Below, piece after piece: positions 42,174-53,044 of a stretch of 64,000 bases of DNA. The notes beneath the pieces are model-generated. The model saw only the letters and a list, made by a program, of their open reading frames with translations, was not told the origin of the DNA and made no database searches. The stretch spans positions 2,604,001 through 2,668,000 of the forward strand of contig NZ_CP144913.1 in NCBI RefSeq assembly GCF_037198315.1. The letters are read 5' to 3'. Source of the DNA: Janibacter sp. A1S7. Its GTDB lineage: Bacteria > Actinomycetota > Actinomycetes > Actinomycetales > Dermatophilaceae. Made by a program: the position numbers and the translations under genes. Position 1 is the first letter of the stretch. Each line of letters starts with the position of its first letter.

Positions 42174-43106
42174 ATGGCCAAGCGCCTCACATCCCGCCTG
42201 TCCGCGGGCGCCGCCCTCGTCACGGGCCTCGGCATGATGGGCATCGCCACCGCCGTCCCGGCCCAGGCCGCGATCGCCAGCGACCTCGAGTACTCGTGCG
42301 AGTTGACGAACGAGGGTCTAGCCAAGGAATTCACCGACCCGTGGAAGGTCAACCTGTCCGTCGACGCGCCCGATCAGGTTGACCCGAGCGCCGCGATCGA
42401 CGCACCGGAGATCGTCGCCACGGTCGTGCCCGGCGCGGACGCCGCGGCGCAGCTGCGCAGCCTCAACGTCATGACCCTCGAGGGCACCTCCACCGCCAAC
42501 TACACCTTCGGTGAGCAGGAGCGGGAGGTCGAGCTGACCATTCCGACGTCAGATGTCCCGGCCGAGGGTGACATCACGAACGTCGCCACCGGCACGGGTC
42601 AGGCCGAGACCGCCCCCGACGCAGACGGCACGATCGACATCACCGCCGGCGACTTCACTGCGGATCTGACCACCGACACCGGCTTCGTCCTCAACATCAG
42701 CTGCACTGCCCCACAGGACGCCACGGTCGGCAGCATCATCGTCGGCGCCGGCGACGGCGACGGCCAGGGCGGCGGAAACGGCGACGGCGACGGCGACGGC
42801 CAGGACGGCACCGACGGCCAGGACGGCCAGGACGGCCAGGACGGCCAGGACGGCACCGACGGCCAAGACGGCACCGACGGCCAAGACGGCACCGACGGCC
42901 AAGACGGCACGGACGGCACCGACGGGCAAGACGGCCAGGACGCCGGCTCTCCCGAGGTCCCGGCGGTCGTCCAGACTGACGGTCTGACCCCGGCGATGAC
43001 CTCGCAGGAGGACAACACGGCCGCGCTCGCGCTCGGCGGCATGCTCCTCGCGGGCGCTGGCGCCGGCACCGTGCTGGTCGCGCGTCGCCGCGGGCAGCAG
43101 CACTGA
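42174..43106 (+). CDS. Secreted surface protein with collagen-like GQD/GTD repeats (DUF6801-like)
   Basis: A 310-residue exported protein. A signal peptide (ends about AQA, residue 33) is followed by a beta-rich domain with two cysteines (YSCELTNEG, NISCTAPQD) that resembles DUF6801-type domains. Residues about 190-256 are low complexity, with 16 exact GXD triplets (GQD or GTD). The C-terminus has VVQTDGLTP, about 13 residues, a hydrophobic stretch (GGMLLAGAGAGTVLVA) and RRR, the layout of a cell-wall sorting signal but without LPXTG. A paralogue and a class F sortase gene follow. The ribosome site is GGGGAG. Confidence 0.8.
   Translation: MAKRLTSRLSAGAALVTGLGMMGIATAVPAQAAIASDLEYSCELTNEGLAKEFTDPWKVNLSVDAPDQVDPSAAIDAPEIVATVVPGADAAAQLRSLNVMTLEGTSTANYTFGEQEREVELTIPTSDVPAEGDITNVATGTGQAETAPDADGTIDITAGDFTADLTTDTGFVLNISCTAPQDATVGSIIVGAGDGDGQGGGNGDGDGDGQDGTDGQDGQDGQDGQDGTDGQDGTDGQDGTDGQDGTDGTDGQDGQDAGSPEVPAVVQTDGLTPAMTSQEDNTAALALGGMLLAGAGAGTVLVARRRGQQH
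42798..42941 (+). repeat. 16 tandem 9-bp units (GGCCAGGAC / GGCACCGAC)
   Basis: Sixteen in-frame 9-bp units encode GQD or GTD triplets. Synonymous differences (GGCCAAGAC, GGGCAAGAC, GGCACGGAC) cluster in the later units. A degenerate GDG run precedes it (about 42750-42797). Such tracts change copy number readily. Confidence 0.9.
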
Positions 43107-43139
43107 GCAGTACGCCACCGACCTCGCGTCGGTGAGTGT

Positions 43140-43179
43140 GGCGACGGGCCGCCGACCACAGGGTCGGCGGCCCGTCGCC
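43140..43179 (+). terminator. Strong hairpin after the first surface protein gene
   Basis: Perfect 18-bp arms (43140-43157, 43162-43179) with a 4-nt loop; a smaller hairpin (43116-43134) precedes it. No T tract. Confidence 0.85.
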
Positions 43180-43269
43180 ATGGTGCAGACGACCTCGACA
43201 CGTGGGTCACGAACCCGTCGGCGCCTGGTCACCAACACATGACGATCCGGTCCTGACCCGGGCCCCGCG

Positions 43270-43298
43270 TTGAGCGTGACCCAACTCACCGGTACCTT
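43270..43298 (+). promoter_or_regulatory. Promoter P2 of the second surface protein gene
   Basis: TTGAGC (43270-43275), a 17-bp spacer and TACCTT (43293-43298), matching P1 in both boxes and spacing. Confidence 0.65.
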
Positions 43299-43352
43299 CC
43301 TCTCAGGGCATCCGCGACCAGCGGGTGCTGTCGACGACTGGGGAGATTGACC

Positions 43353-44189
43353 ATGGCTGCACGCCTGAAGACCCGCCTTTCGGCGGGTGCCGCACTCGTC
43401 ACCGGCATCGGCCTGATGGGCGTCGCCACCGCCCTGCCGGCGCAGGCGGAGACGACCGTCAGCTACACGTGCACGGTTCCCGGCCCCGAGGTCCCGACGT
43501 CCGAGGACATCACCGTCACCTTCGATACCAACGCACCAGCGACCGTGGCACCCGGCAACACGTTGAGCGTCGACTCCGTCACCGGTGCCGCGACGATCCC
43601 GCTGCTGGGCGCCTCCACCCCGTCCGAGGGGGCCGAGGTCACGGTTCCCGTCACCGCGCCGGTGCGCACCGGCGGCACGACGATCGGCACCGTCGACACC
43701 ACTCTCACCTCCGAGGGGTTCACCGTGGGTGAGAGCGAGGTGCAGGTCTCCATGGCGAGCCACGAGGCACGGTCCATCGTCGTTCCCGTCGAAGCTGCCG
43801 GTCAGACCTTCGAGGTCCTGGTGCCGGAATCCTTCGAGGCCACGCTTAGCGGCTTCAGCCAAGGGGGACCGGTCACTGTGCCGTGCAGCACTGACGAGAC
43901 GGACAAGGTCATCGACACGGTCACCGTCACCTCCCCGGAGATGGCCGAGGAGCCCGATGACGCCGAGGACACCGCCGAGATCCACGATCCGGCCGACGCG
44001 CAGCCGCCCGCCGGAGACGTCCCCGCTGATCAGCCGACGGTCCCCCAGGTCGTCCAGACCGACGGCCTGACCCCGCAGATGCTGCGCCAGCAGGACAACA
44101 CCCTCGGGTACGCCCTGGGTGGTCTGCTCCTCGCCGGAGCCGGCGCCGGGACGGTCCTCGTGGTCCGTCGCCGGTCCACCCAGCACTGA
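43353..44189 (+). CDS. Secreted surface protein paralogue (DUF6801-like)
   Basis: A 278-residue exported protein paralogous to its upstream neighbour: the signal peptide (RLSAGAALVTGIGLMGVATA) and C-terminal tail (PQVVQTDGLTPQM, then LGGLLLAGAGAGTVLV and RRR) are nearly the same, and the beta-rich domain keeps the two cysteines (YTCTVPG, VPCSTDE). The collagen-like tract is replaced by a short acidic linker. The ATG at 43353 is chosen because GGGGAGA lies 6 nt upstream; a TTG two codons earlier is unlikely. It is probably anchored by the sortase encoded next. Confidence 0.8.
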   Translation: MAARLKTRLSAGAALVTGIGLMGVATALPAQAETTVSYTCTVPGPEVPTSEDITVTFDTNAPATVAPGNTLSVDSVTGAATIPLLGASTPSEGAEVTVPVTAPVRTGGTTIGTVDTTLTSEGFTVGESEVQVSMASHEARSIVVPVEAAGQTFEVLVPESFEATLSGFSQGGPVTVPCSTDETDKVIDTVTVTSPEMAEEPDDAEDTAEIHDPADAQPPAGDVPADQPTVPQVVQTDGLTPQMLRQQDNTLGYALGGLLLAGAGAGTVLVVRRRSTQH

Positions 44190-44211
44190 GGTCGTCCGAC
44201 ACCATCACGGC

Positions 44212-44254
44212 ACGGGCCGTCGGCACCGGGAGCGTCCCGGCACCGGCGGCCCGT
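44212..44254 (+). terminator. Imperfect hairpin after the second surface protein gene
   Basis: Arms 44212-44231 and 44235-44254 pair apart from about three positions; GC-rich, no T tract. TAGCCT at 44254-44259, at its foot, may be the -10 of the sortase gene. Confidence 0.6.
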
Positions 44255-44330
44255 AGCCTTGCCCCGGGGGGAACTCCACGACGAGGACACACGTTCTCCC
44301 ACGTGATGTTGAAGTGAGCAGGAGGAGTAC

Positions 44331-45098
44331 GTGACGACACCACCCACGCGTGGCGAGAAGCGCCGTGAGGGCAAGCGCTACCGTCGCACGACTGCGATCA
44401 TGGCGGCCTGTGCGGCGCTCCTCGTCGGCGCGGGCGCCGTGGGCATCTGGTGGGCGCAGCGCGACGAGCCGGCGATGAACGTCGACGTGGACGCCTACGT
44501 GCCACCGAGCGAGATCATGCCGTCCCCGCAGAATCCATCTCCACCGACGAGCGAGTCGACCACGAAGACGAAGCCGGCGGAGACCTCCACCTCGACGAAG
44601 TCCGCCACGCAGGGCAACGTCGTCCAGGGCGCTCCCGACGGCAACCCCACCCGGGTCCAGGTGACCTCCGGGGGCCGATCCATCGTCGACGCCTCACTCC
44701 AGGCCACGAAGCTCGACTCCGAGAACGTCCTGGCGCCCCCCTTCGGCACGGCCGGTTGGTATGCGGAGCCGGGCTGGCCCAAGCCGGGGTTCCAGGGTGC
44801 GAGCATCCTCGTCGGCCACATCAACCACGGCAGCAACCCGGACGTCTTCTGGAACCTGCCCCGGGTCGACCTCGGTGACGTCGTCACGGTCACCTACAGC
44901 TCCGGCGAGCAGGTGACCTTCGAGATCACCCGGTCCGAGCCGGCGACCAAGGACGGCGTCCCCCGGGACGACTCGATCTGGGACTACGACAACCCCGAGC
45001 CGGTGCTGCGCCTGATCACCTGTGATCCGCAGACGTCCTTCAGCAACGGGCACTACGACGGCAACTGGGTCGTCTGGGCGAAGAGGCTCTCGGCCTGA
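44331..45098 (+). CDS. Class F sortase
   Basis: A 255-residue membrane-anchored transpeptidase. A basic N-terminus and one transmembrane helix (about 22-41) precede a Ser/Thr/Pro linker and the sortase barrel. The catalytic residues are H163 (ILVGHINHG), C231 (LRLITCDPQ) and R252 (VVWAKRL). Class F enzymes are typical of actinobacteria. It stands directly after two secreted proteins with sorting-signal-like tails, so these are its likely substrates. The GTG start has GGAGGAG 3 nt upstream. Confidence 0.9.
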   Translation: MTTPPTRGEKRREGKRYRRTTAIMAACAALLVGAGAVGIWWAQRDEPAMNVDVDAYVPPSEIMPSPQNPSPPTSESTTKTKPAETSTSTKSATQGNVVQGAPDGNPTRVQVTSGGRSIVDASLQATKLDSENVLAPPFGTAGWYAEPGWPKPGFQGASILVGHINHGSNPDVFWNLPRVDLGDVVTVTYSSGEQVTFEITRSEPATKDGVPRDDSIWDYDNPEPVLRLITCDPQTSFSNGHYDGNWVVWAKRLSA

Positions 45099-45123
45099 GT
45101 GGGTCGGCTTGAAGCCGGCCCAC
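45099..45123 (+). terminator. Hairpin after the sortase gene
   Basis: GTGGGTCGGC at the stop codon pairs with GCCGGCCCAC (one wobble) around TTGAA, directly after the TGA. Confidence 0.75.
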
Positions 45124-45258
45124 CATGGTCTGACGGCCTCAGCCCACCCCCTTCGCACGCCGAATCGGGTCCTGTCCGCACTGATCTGGTGCCGGACCGG
45201 CCGGGGGGCACCGGCTGGTCCCATGCGGTTTCGCCTGGGCGAGTGGCGCATCTGGCCG

Positions 45259-46230
45259 TCAGGCAGGTGTCCGGCCCTGGTGGACGGTGGTCGGTAGTCC
45301 GGCCAGACGGAACAGGTGGGGCTCGAACCAGCCGATGACGTCGTCAATGCGGCCATCGGCAGTGACGTGGAGTGCCTGCAGCTGGAAGGCCTCCCACTCC
45401 CGTCCCTTGCGCAGATACATGCCCACGGCAGGGCCGCTGTTGAGGCGTGCCCTGAGGAAACGCAGGTCGCCGGCCTGCGTGGCGGGGCAGTGAGTCCAGG
45501 AGAGCTCGGCGGCGGCGCGTGCACCGAAGTACCACTGGTCGAACGGCGGCATCTGCCACGTCACGTCGTCAGCGAGGATGTCGACGACGGCGTCGAAGTC
45601 GTGTCGTTCGAACGCCTCGACGAACGCCTCGACCGCGTCGTCCACGGTCGCGTCGCCGGTGACGGGGTCGGGAAGCCCGCTGCCGACCGTGGCCCGACTC
45701 CGCTGGAGTGCGGAATTCACCGCAGCGCTGGTGGTCTCCAGGGTCTCGGCGAGTTCCTCCGTGCTGAGTCCGAGCACCTCTCGCAGCAGCAGCGTGGCGC
45801 GTTGGTTGGGTGGGAGATTCTGCAGCGCCGCGGTCCATGCGAGCGTGACGTTCTCCCGAGCGAGCAACCTCTCCTCGGGCGTGGGACTGGCGCTGTGCCA
45901 CAGCACCGCGTCAGGCAGCGGTTCCAGCCAAGGCACGTCCTGTCGGGGGTTGATCGGCCCCTTGGGGTCGCCGGGCGGACCGCCCAGACCGGTGGGGAGC
46001 ACCCGCTTCGCAGACGACGACAGCGCGGACAGGCACGCGTTGGTGGCGATGCGATACATCCAGGTCCGAACCGAGGAGCGGCCGTCGAAGTCGTGGAACG
46101 CCCGCCAGGCGCGCAGGTATGTCTCCTGGACCTGGTCCTCGGCGTCGACGGCCGAACCCATCATCCGGTAGCAGTGCGCAACCAACTCGGGGCGCAGCGA
46201 CGCGGTCGCCCCCTCGAAGTCGATGCTCAC
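45259..46230 (-). CDS. ECF sigma factor with SnoaL-like C-terminal domain (SigG/TIGR02960-like)
   Basis: A 323-residue extracytoplasmic-function sigma factor. Region 2 is AHCYRMMGSAVDAEDQVQET with YLRAWRAFHDFDGRSSVRTW, region 4 is LPPNQRATLLLREVLGLSTE with an HTH following, and a C-terminal SnoaL/NTF2-like domain (about 200-310) contains DILADDVTWQMPPFDQWY. Such factors usually lack an anti-sigma gene and use the C-terminal domain for control. No anti-sigma factor is nearby. The GTG has a GGAGGA site. The VOC gene is immediately upstream on the same strand (10 nt), so they form one unit. Confidence 0.88.
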   Translation of the reverse strand: MSIDFEGATASLRPELVAHCYRMMGSAVDAEDQVQETYLRAWRAFHDFDGRSSVRTWMYRIATNACLSALSSSAKRVLPTGLGGPPGDPKGPINPRQDVPWLEPLPDAVLWHSASPTPEERLLARENVTLAWTAALQNLPPNQRATLLLREVLGLSTEELAETLETTSAAVNSALQRSRATVGSGLPDPVTGDATVDDAVEAFVEAFERHDFDAVVDILADDVTWQMPPFDQWYFGARAAAELSWTHCPATQAGDLRFLRARLNSGPAVGMYLRKGREWEAFQLQALHVTADGRIDDVIGWFEPHLFRLAGLPTTVHQGRTPA

Positions 46231-46240
46231 GAGATCCTCC

Positions 46241-46702
46241 TCAGGCGAAGGTGCCGGCGGCGCGCGCCTTGTCGACGTCCATCCACATGATCTCCCAGAT
46301 GTGATCGTCGAGATCAGCGTAGGAGCGGCCGTACATGAAGTCCCCGAACTCGTCGGTACGTACATCACGCCCACCAGCCTCGAGGGCGCGATCGACCAGG
46401 TCGTCGACATCCTCGCGACTGTCGGCCGACAGACACGTCAGCACCTCATGGCGGCCCCGGCCGGCGACCCGGGCGTCGTGGAACGTGGCGAAGAACTCGG
46501 TCTGCAGCAGCATCGCGTAGTGATTCGGACCGAGCTCGAGGGCCAACGCGCCCTCGTTGCACATCTCCTCGTTGAACCCGTATCCCAGCGCGGTGAAGAA
46601 GTCACGGCTGCGCTGCGGGTCCGCCACCGGCAGGTTGACGAAAATCATCTGGTGGACGCGCGTTCCGACCGTGGTGTCCGACATGGTGGTCTGCTTGGCC
46701 AT
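46241..46702 (-). CDS. VOC family protein (glyoxalase/bleomycin-resistance fold)
   Basis: A 153-residue protein: MIFVNLPVADPQRSRDFFTA, LELGPNHYAMLLQTEFFATF, VDDLVDRALEAGGRD and YGRSYADLDDHIWEIMWMD are typical of the extradiol-like VOC group that often neighbours ECF sigma genes. GAGGAG lies 7 nt before the ATG. The reading frame is open for a further 177 codons upstream, where a possible membrane protein is encoded in phase. Substrate unknown. Confidence 0.85.
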   Translation of the reverse strand: MAKQTTMSDTTVGTRVHQMIFVNLPVADPQRSRDFFTALGYGFNEEMCNEGALALELGPNHYAMLLQTEFFATFHDARVAGRGRHEVLTCLSADSREDVDDLVDRALEAGGRDVRTDEFGDFMYGRSYADLDDHIWEIMWMDVDKARAAGTFA

Positions 46703-46979
46703 GCTGCTCTCCTCGAACGAAGGGGCACCCCGTCGGCACCCTGTCCAGTATCGACCCACCGGACGACCCGAAATCATCGCTCGACCCGGGACGATTTCCT
46801 CGATCGTCGACGATGACCAGTTGGCGGTCGGCACACGACGACTCATCCCCCGTCCGCTCATCCACTGCTGCCGCGCGGGACCGCACCTCGGCACGGGGAT
46901 CCGGAGACGGGACGATCGTGCTCCCGGGCGAGGGGTCCAGCGGTCGTCGTGGGGTCCGCCGACCGGCAGGCTCGATCGG

Positions 46980-47233
46980 CCGAGTCGGGGCTCATGGTGG
47001 CGGATGGCTTGCAGGGTCCGCCACGCCAGGGACAGCCAGCAGCCCACCGCGACGGCCGCGAAGGCGGCCGGGACCCAGTGGTGGAGGAGAAGTGAGGCCG
47101 CCACGGCGCAGGAGAAGGCTGTCAGGTTCGCCACCACGTCGTAGATCGGAGCCACGAAACGTCGGTTCAGGACATGGATGCCGGCCACCGTCAGGCCGCA
47201 TGCAAAGGTCACGGAGAGGAGGAAGCTCACCAC
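46980..47233 (-). other. Possible small membrane protein frame lacking its own stop
   Basis: From the GTG at 47233 the minus strand encodes about 80 residues with plausible membrane helices (FLLSVTFACGLTVAGIHVL; AFSCAVAASLLLHHWVP; AAFAAVAVGCWLSLAW). After this the frame continues through Arg/Pro-rich sequence that looks non-coding and joins the VOC gene in phase without a stop. It may be a decayed or mis-terminated membrane protein gene, or a chance frame. Otherwise the 606-nt gap between the VOC gene and the DUF3180 gene holds nothing I recognise. Confidence 0.35.
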
Positions 47234-47308
47234 AACGGCCAGTATCCTCCGCCGAGCACCGCAGACCCTCGGGCAGTCGACCTCGTGGATCGACGCCGGG
47301 CCCGGGCG

Positions 47309-47779
47309 TCAGGCGGCGCCGCCGTCCTCGCCCTCGTCGTCGTCGCGGTCGATCCGGCACCAGGACTGCACGAGCAGACCCGCGACGGCCATGAGCAGGC
47401 CGCCCAGCGCCGCCAGGCCGTGCTGGAGAGCCAGGACGCCCCGACCACCGAAGTCGTGGTCCGGCAGCAGGGCAAGCGCCTGCCCGAGGTAGAACCCGCC
47501 GGTGATCGCGCCGGTGAGGGCGCTGGCCTGGGCCAGACCGAGCAGGCGGGCTGCGACGACGGGCTCGACGTGGGTGCGGCCGCGCCGCATCCGCCACATC
47601 CGCGAGCCGGCCACGACGACCACGACCGCCATACCCACGAGCAGGACGCCGGCCACCCAACCGACGCGCAGCCCTGAGTGACCACCGGTGAGCCACCAGC
47701 GGCCGAAGCCCCAGCTGAGGACCATCACGGCGACGGTGACGAACGCCGTCGTCGAGATCTTCAGGCCGGTCCTCAGCAC
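47309..47779 (-). CDS. DUF3180 family membrane protein
   Basis: A 156-residue protein with four hydrophobic helices (TAFVTVAVMVLSWGFGRWWL, VGWVAGVLLVGMAVVVVVAG, ALTGAITGGFYLGQAL, GLAALGGLLMAVAGLLVQSW) and an acidic C-terminus. DUF3180 proteins sit beside folK in actinobacteria, as Rv3605c does. The GTG start overlaps the end of folBK by 7 nt, so it is the last gene of the folate operon. Function unknown. Confidence 0.85.
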   Translation of the reverse strand: MLRTGLKISTTAFVTVAVMVLSWGFGRWWLTGGHSGLRVGWVAGVLLVGMAVVVVVAGSRMWRMRRGRTHVEPVVAARLLGLAQASALTGAITGGFYLGQALALLPDHDFGGRGVLALQHGLAALGGLLMAVAGLLVQSWCRIDRDDDEGEDGGAA

Positions 47780-48642
47780 AGGCCGGCCTCGCCGTCGCGC
47801 AGGTCGCAGGTGTCGACGTCCGCGAGCAGCTCGTTCACGGCGACGACCGAGCCGCCGACACGCAGGACCGCCTGCGGGTCGATCCGGGCCCACGGGGCGA
47901 GCACGAAACCGCGCTCGTGCGCCCGTGGATGCGGCAGCGTCAGGTGCGGGTCGTCGCTGACGACGTCGGTCCCGGTCGCGGGGTCGCCGTACTGGATGAG
48001 GTCCAGGTCGAGGCTGCGTGCCCCCCAGCGCACCTCGCGCACCCGGCCGTGACGTGCCTCGACGGCGTGCAGCCGTGCGATCAGCACGGTCGGGCGCAGC
48101 GCCGTCGTGGCCAGCAGGACGGTGTTGGTGTAGCGCGGCTGGTCGGGACCGCCGACCGGGTCCGTCGTGACGAAGGGAGCTCGACGCACCTCGTCGAGAT
48201 CACCGACGAGGTCGTCGATCGCGGCGTCGAGACGCCGCTCGGGGTCCCCGAGGTTGGCGCCCAGGGCGATCACCACGGGAACGGACCGACGGCGCTCGAT
48301 GGTCACCGCGACGTCGCCGAAGGCCACCCCGACGGGTGCCTGGGGCTTGTGGACGGTCACCTCGACGGTCTGCACGTCCGCACGTGCGAGGGCATCCTCG
48401 GCGATCCGCTCGGCGAGCGACTCGATGAGGTCGAGCGAGGGCCCCTCGATCCGGGCGACGACGTCGGCACCGACCTCGGCGTAGTTGATCGTGCGGGCCA
48501 GGTCGTCGGTGGCCCCGGCGGGCGCCAGGTCGAGGTGCAGGACGACGTCGACGACGAACTCCTGACCGTCGCGCTTCTCCCGGGCCAGCACCCCGTGGTG
48601 ACCGTGGGCACGCACGCCCAGCAGGCTGATCCGGTCAGCCAC
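47773..48642 (-). CDS. folBK: Bifunctional dihydroneopterin aldolase / HPPK
   Basis: A 289-residue fusion of two consecutive folate enzymes. Residues 1-118 are FolB (ISLLGVRAHGHHGVLAREKR, NYAEVGADVV, SLDLIESLAERIAE, VTVHKPQAPV); residues 120-289 are FolK (VIALGANLGDPERRLDAAID, RWGARSLDLDLIQYGD, LTLPHPRAHERGFVLAPW). The first cleaves dihydroneopterin and the second pyrophosphorylates the product. The GTG start overlaps the folP stop by 8 nt. In mycobacteria the two are separate adjacent genes; here they are fused. Confidence 0.94.
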   Translation of the reverse strand: MADRISLLGVRAHGHHGVLAREKRDGQEFVVDVVLHLDLAPAGATDDLARTINYAEVGADVVARIEGPSLDLIESLAERIAEDALARADVQTVEVTVHKPQAPVGVAFGDVAVTIERRRSVPVVIALGANLGDPERRLDAAIDDLVGDLDEVRRAPFVTTDPVGGPDQPRYTNTVLLATTALRPTVLIARLHAVEARHGRVREVRWGARSLDLDLIQYGDPATGTDVVSDDPHLTLPHPRAHERGFVLAPWARIDPQAVLRVGGSVVAVNELLADVDTCDLRDGEAGLC

Positions 48643-49558
48643 GCTCCGGCCCTCCGGCAGTTCGCAACTGCTTGGGCTCTTGCGACGGGTGGGGGGCGAG
48701 TCCGGCGGGCAGCTCACCCATCGCCGTGGTCACGTCGATCGCGTCGACCGTGGCGGTGACGTCGTGGACACGGACGCTCCACACCCCTGCTCGTGCGGCT
48801 CGGGCACTGGTGGTGGCCGTCGCCACCGCCCGGGCGTCGAGCGGGCGCTCGTCGCCCTCCCTTCGCCCCACCCTGCCCAGGAATCCCTTGCGGGAGGTCC
48901 CGAGCAGGACCGGGTGGCCGAGGCCGACGACCTCCTCCAGGCCCGCGAGGAGCTCCCAGTTGTGCTCGGCGGTCTTGCTGAAGCCGATGCCCGGATCGAG
49001 GACCAGCTGGTCGGCAGTGGCACCGGCCCCGCGGAGCGCGCCGACGCGCTCTCGCAGTTCGGCACACACCTCGGCGACGACGTCGTCGTAGACGGCCTTC
49101 GACTGCATGTCGTGCGAGTGCCCGCGCCAGTGCATCACGACGAAGGGGACACCGCTCTCGGCGACGAGGGCCGGCATCTGCGGGTCGGCCAGTCCCCCGC
49201 TCACGTCGTTGATGATGGCGCCGCCCGCCTCGAGGGCGGCGCGCGCCACGTCGGCACGCATGGTGTCCACGGAGACGACGACGCCCTCCTTCGCGAGGGC
49301 AGCGACGACGGGCACGACCCGGCGACGCTCCTCCTGAGCCGAGGGACGCTCGGCGCCGGGGCGGGTGGACTCACCGCCGACGTCGACGACGCCGGCACCG
49401 GCAGCGACGAGCTCACGGCCGTGGTCGACCGCCGCCCCGGTCTCGATCCACCGGCCGCCGTCGCTGAAGGAGTCGGGCGTGACGTTGACGACGCCCATGA
49501 CCACCGGTCCGGGCCGGGTCGCCCGGCCCGCGAGGTGCTCGATGACGGCGTGGGTCAC
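48635..49558 (-). CDS. folP: Dihydropteroate synthase
   Basis: A 307-residue sulfonamide-target enzyme joining hydroxymethyldihydropterin pyrophosphate and p-aminobenzoate. Signatures: [15 protein letters not shown] (about residues 21-35), [39 protein letters not shown] and [10 protein letters not shown]. The GTG start overlaps the folE stop (GTGA). It has about 20 extra C-terminal residues rich in Pro and Gln. Confidence 0.96.
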   Translation of the reverse strand: MTHAVIEHLAGRATRPGPVVMGVVNVTPDSFSDGGRWIETGAAVDHGRELVAAGAGVVDVGGESTRPGAERPSAQEERRRVVPVVAALAKEGVVVSVDTMRADVARAALEAGGAIINDVSGGLADPQMPALVAESGVPFVVMHWRGHSHDMQSKAVYDDVVAEVCAELRERVGALRGAGATADQLVLDPGIGFSKTAEHNWELLAGLEEVVGLGHPVLLGTSRKGFLGRVGRREGDERPLDARAVATATTSARAARAGVWSVRVHDVTATVDAIDVTTAMGELPAGLAPHPSQEPKQLRTAGGPERG

Positions 49559-50133
49559 CGGGCGGCCCCGGACATCAGCGCCATGGCCTCGGCGCGCGTG
49601 GTCGCGTCCCGCAGCTGGCCCCGCACGGCGGAGGTGATGGTCTTGGCACCCGGCTTGCGCACGCCACGCATCGACATGCACAGGTGCTCCGCCTCGACCA
49701 CGACGATCGCCCCGGCGACGTCGAGGTGCTCGACGAGTGCATCGGCGATCTGGCTGGTCAGGCGCTCCTGCACCTGCGGGCGCCTGGCGAACATGTCGAC
49801 GAGGCGAGCGAGCTTCGACAAGCCGGTGACCTTGCCGGTCTTGCCGGGCAGGTAGCCCAGGTGCGCGACCCCGTGGAAGGGCACGAGGTGGTGCTCACAG
49901 GTGGAGTACAGCTCGATGTCGCGCACGATCACCAGCTCGTCGTGGTCGATGTCGAAGGTCGTCGCGAGCAGTTCCGCGGGGTCCGCGTGCAGCCCGGCGA
50001 AGACCTCCTGGTACGAGCGGGCGACGCGCGCGGGGGTCTCGGTGAGCCCGTCGCGGTCGGGGTCCTCCCCGACCGCGAGCAGGATCTCGCGCACGGCCGC
50101 CTCGATGCGAGCCCGATCGACGTCGCCGGCCAT
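49555..50133 (-). CDS. folE: GTP cyclohydrolase I
   Basis: A 192-residue enzyme that opens the folate pathway by converting GTP to dihydroneopterin triphosphate. The zinc and substrate motifs [18 protein letters not shown] and [20 protein letters not shown] are intact, as is [18 protein letters not shown]. It starts 3 nt after the ftsH stop, in the order ftsH, folE, folP, folBK known from mycobacteria. Confidence 0.97.
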   Translation of the reverse strand: MAGDVDRARIEAAVREILLAVGEDPDRDGLTETPARVARSYQEVFAGLHADPAELLATTFDIDHDELVIVRDIELYSTCEHHLVPFHGVAHLGYLPGKTGKVTGLSKLARLVDMFARRPQVQERLTSQIADALVEHLDVAGAIVVVEAEHLCMSMRGVRKPGAKTITSAVRGQLRDATTRAEAMALMSGAAR

Positions 50134-50136
50134 GGG

Positions 50137-52263
<2,127 letters not shown>

Positions 52264-52468
52264 ACGGGTACGGGGCTTCCCGGACTTCCTGACTCGACGA
52301 CGTGGCAGCCTCCGGACAACCCGGGGCGAACAGAACGAAACTACCTGAACGCGGGTCGACCACGGCTATGAGGCCAACGAGCATCCTGTCACGGGTGTTC
52401 CCGCTCCCGGCAATTCACGCCCTCGGCAACTCACCCGTCGGTGGCGCCGGCATCAGCCGGTGGGCCGG

Positions 52469-53020
<552 letters not shown>

Positions 53021-53044
53021 GGCTCTCCTTGGGGTCGGCGCTAG

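Noticed and set aside
42798..42941. The 16 short tandem units as a CRISPR-like array
   Set aside because: The units are 9 bp, contiguous, in frame and without spacers; they encode GXD triplets of a secreted protein.
46992..47696. A 234-codon minus-strand frame overlapping the DUF3180 gene
   Set aside because: It is an out-of-phase shadow of the DUF3180 gene, rich in Arg and Pro, without motifs.
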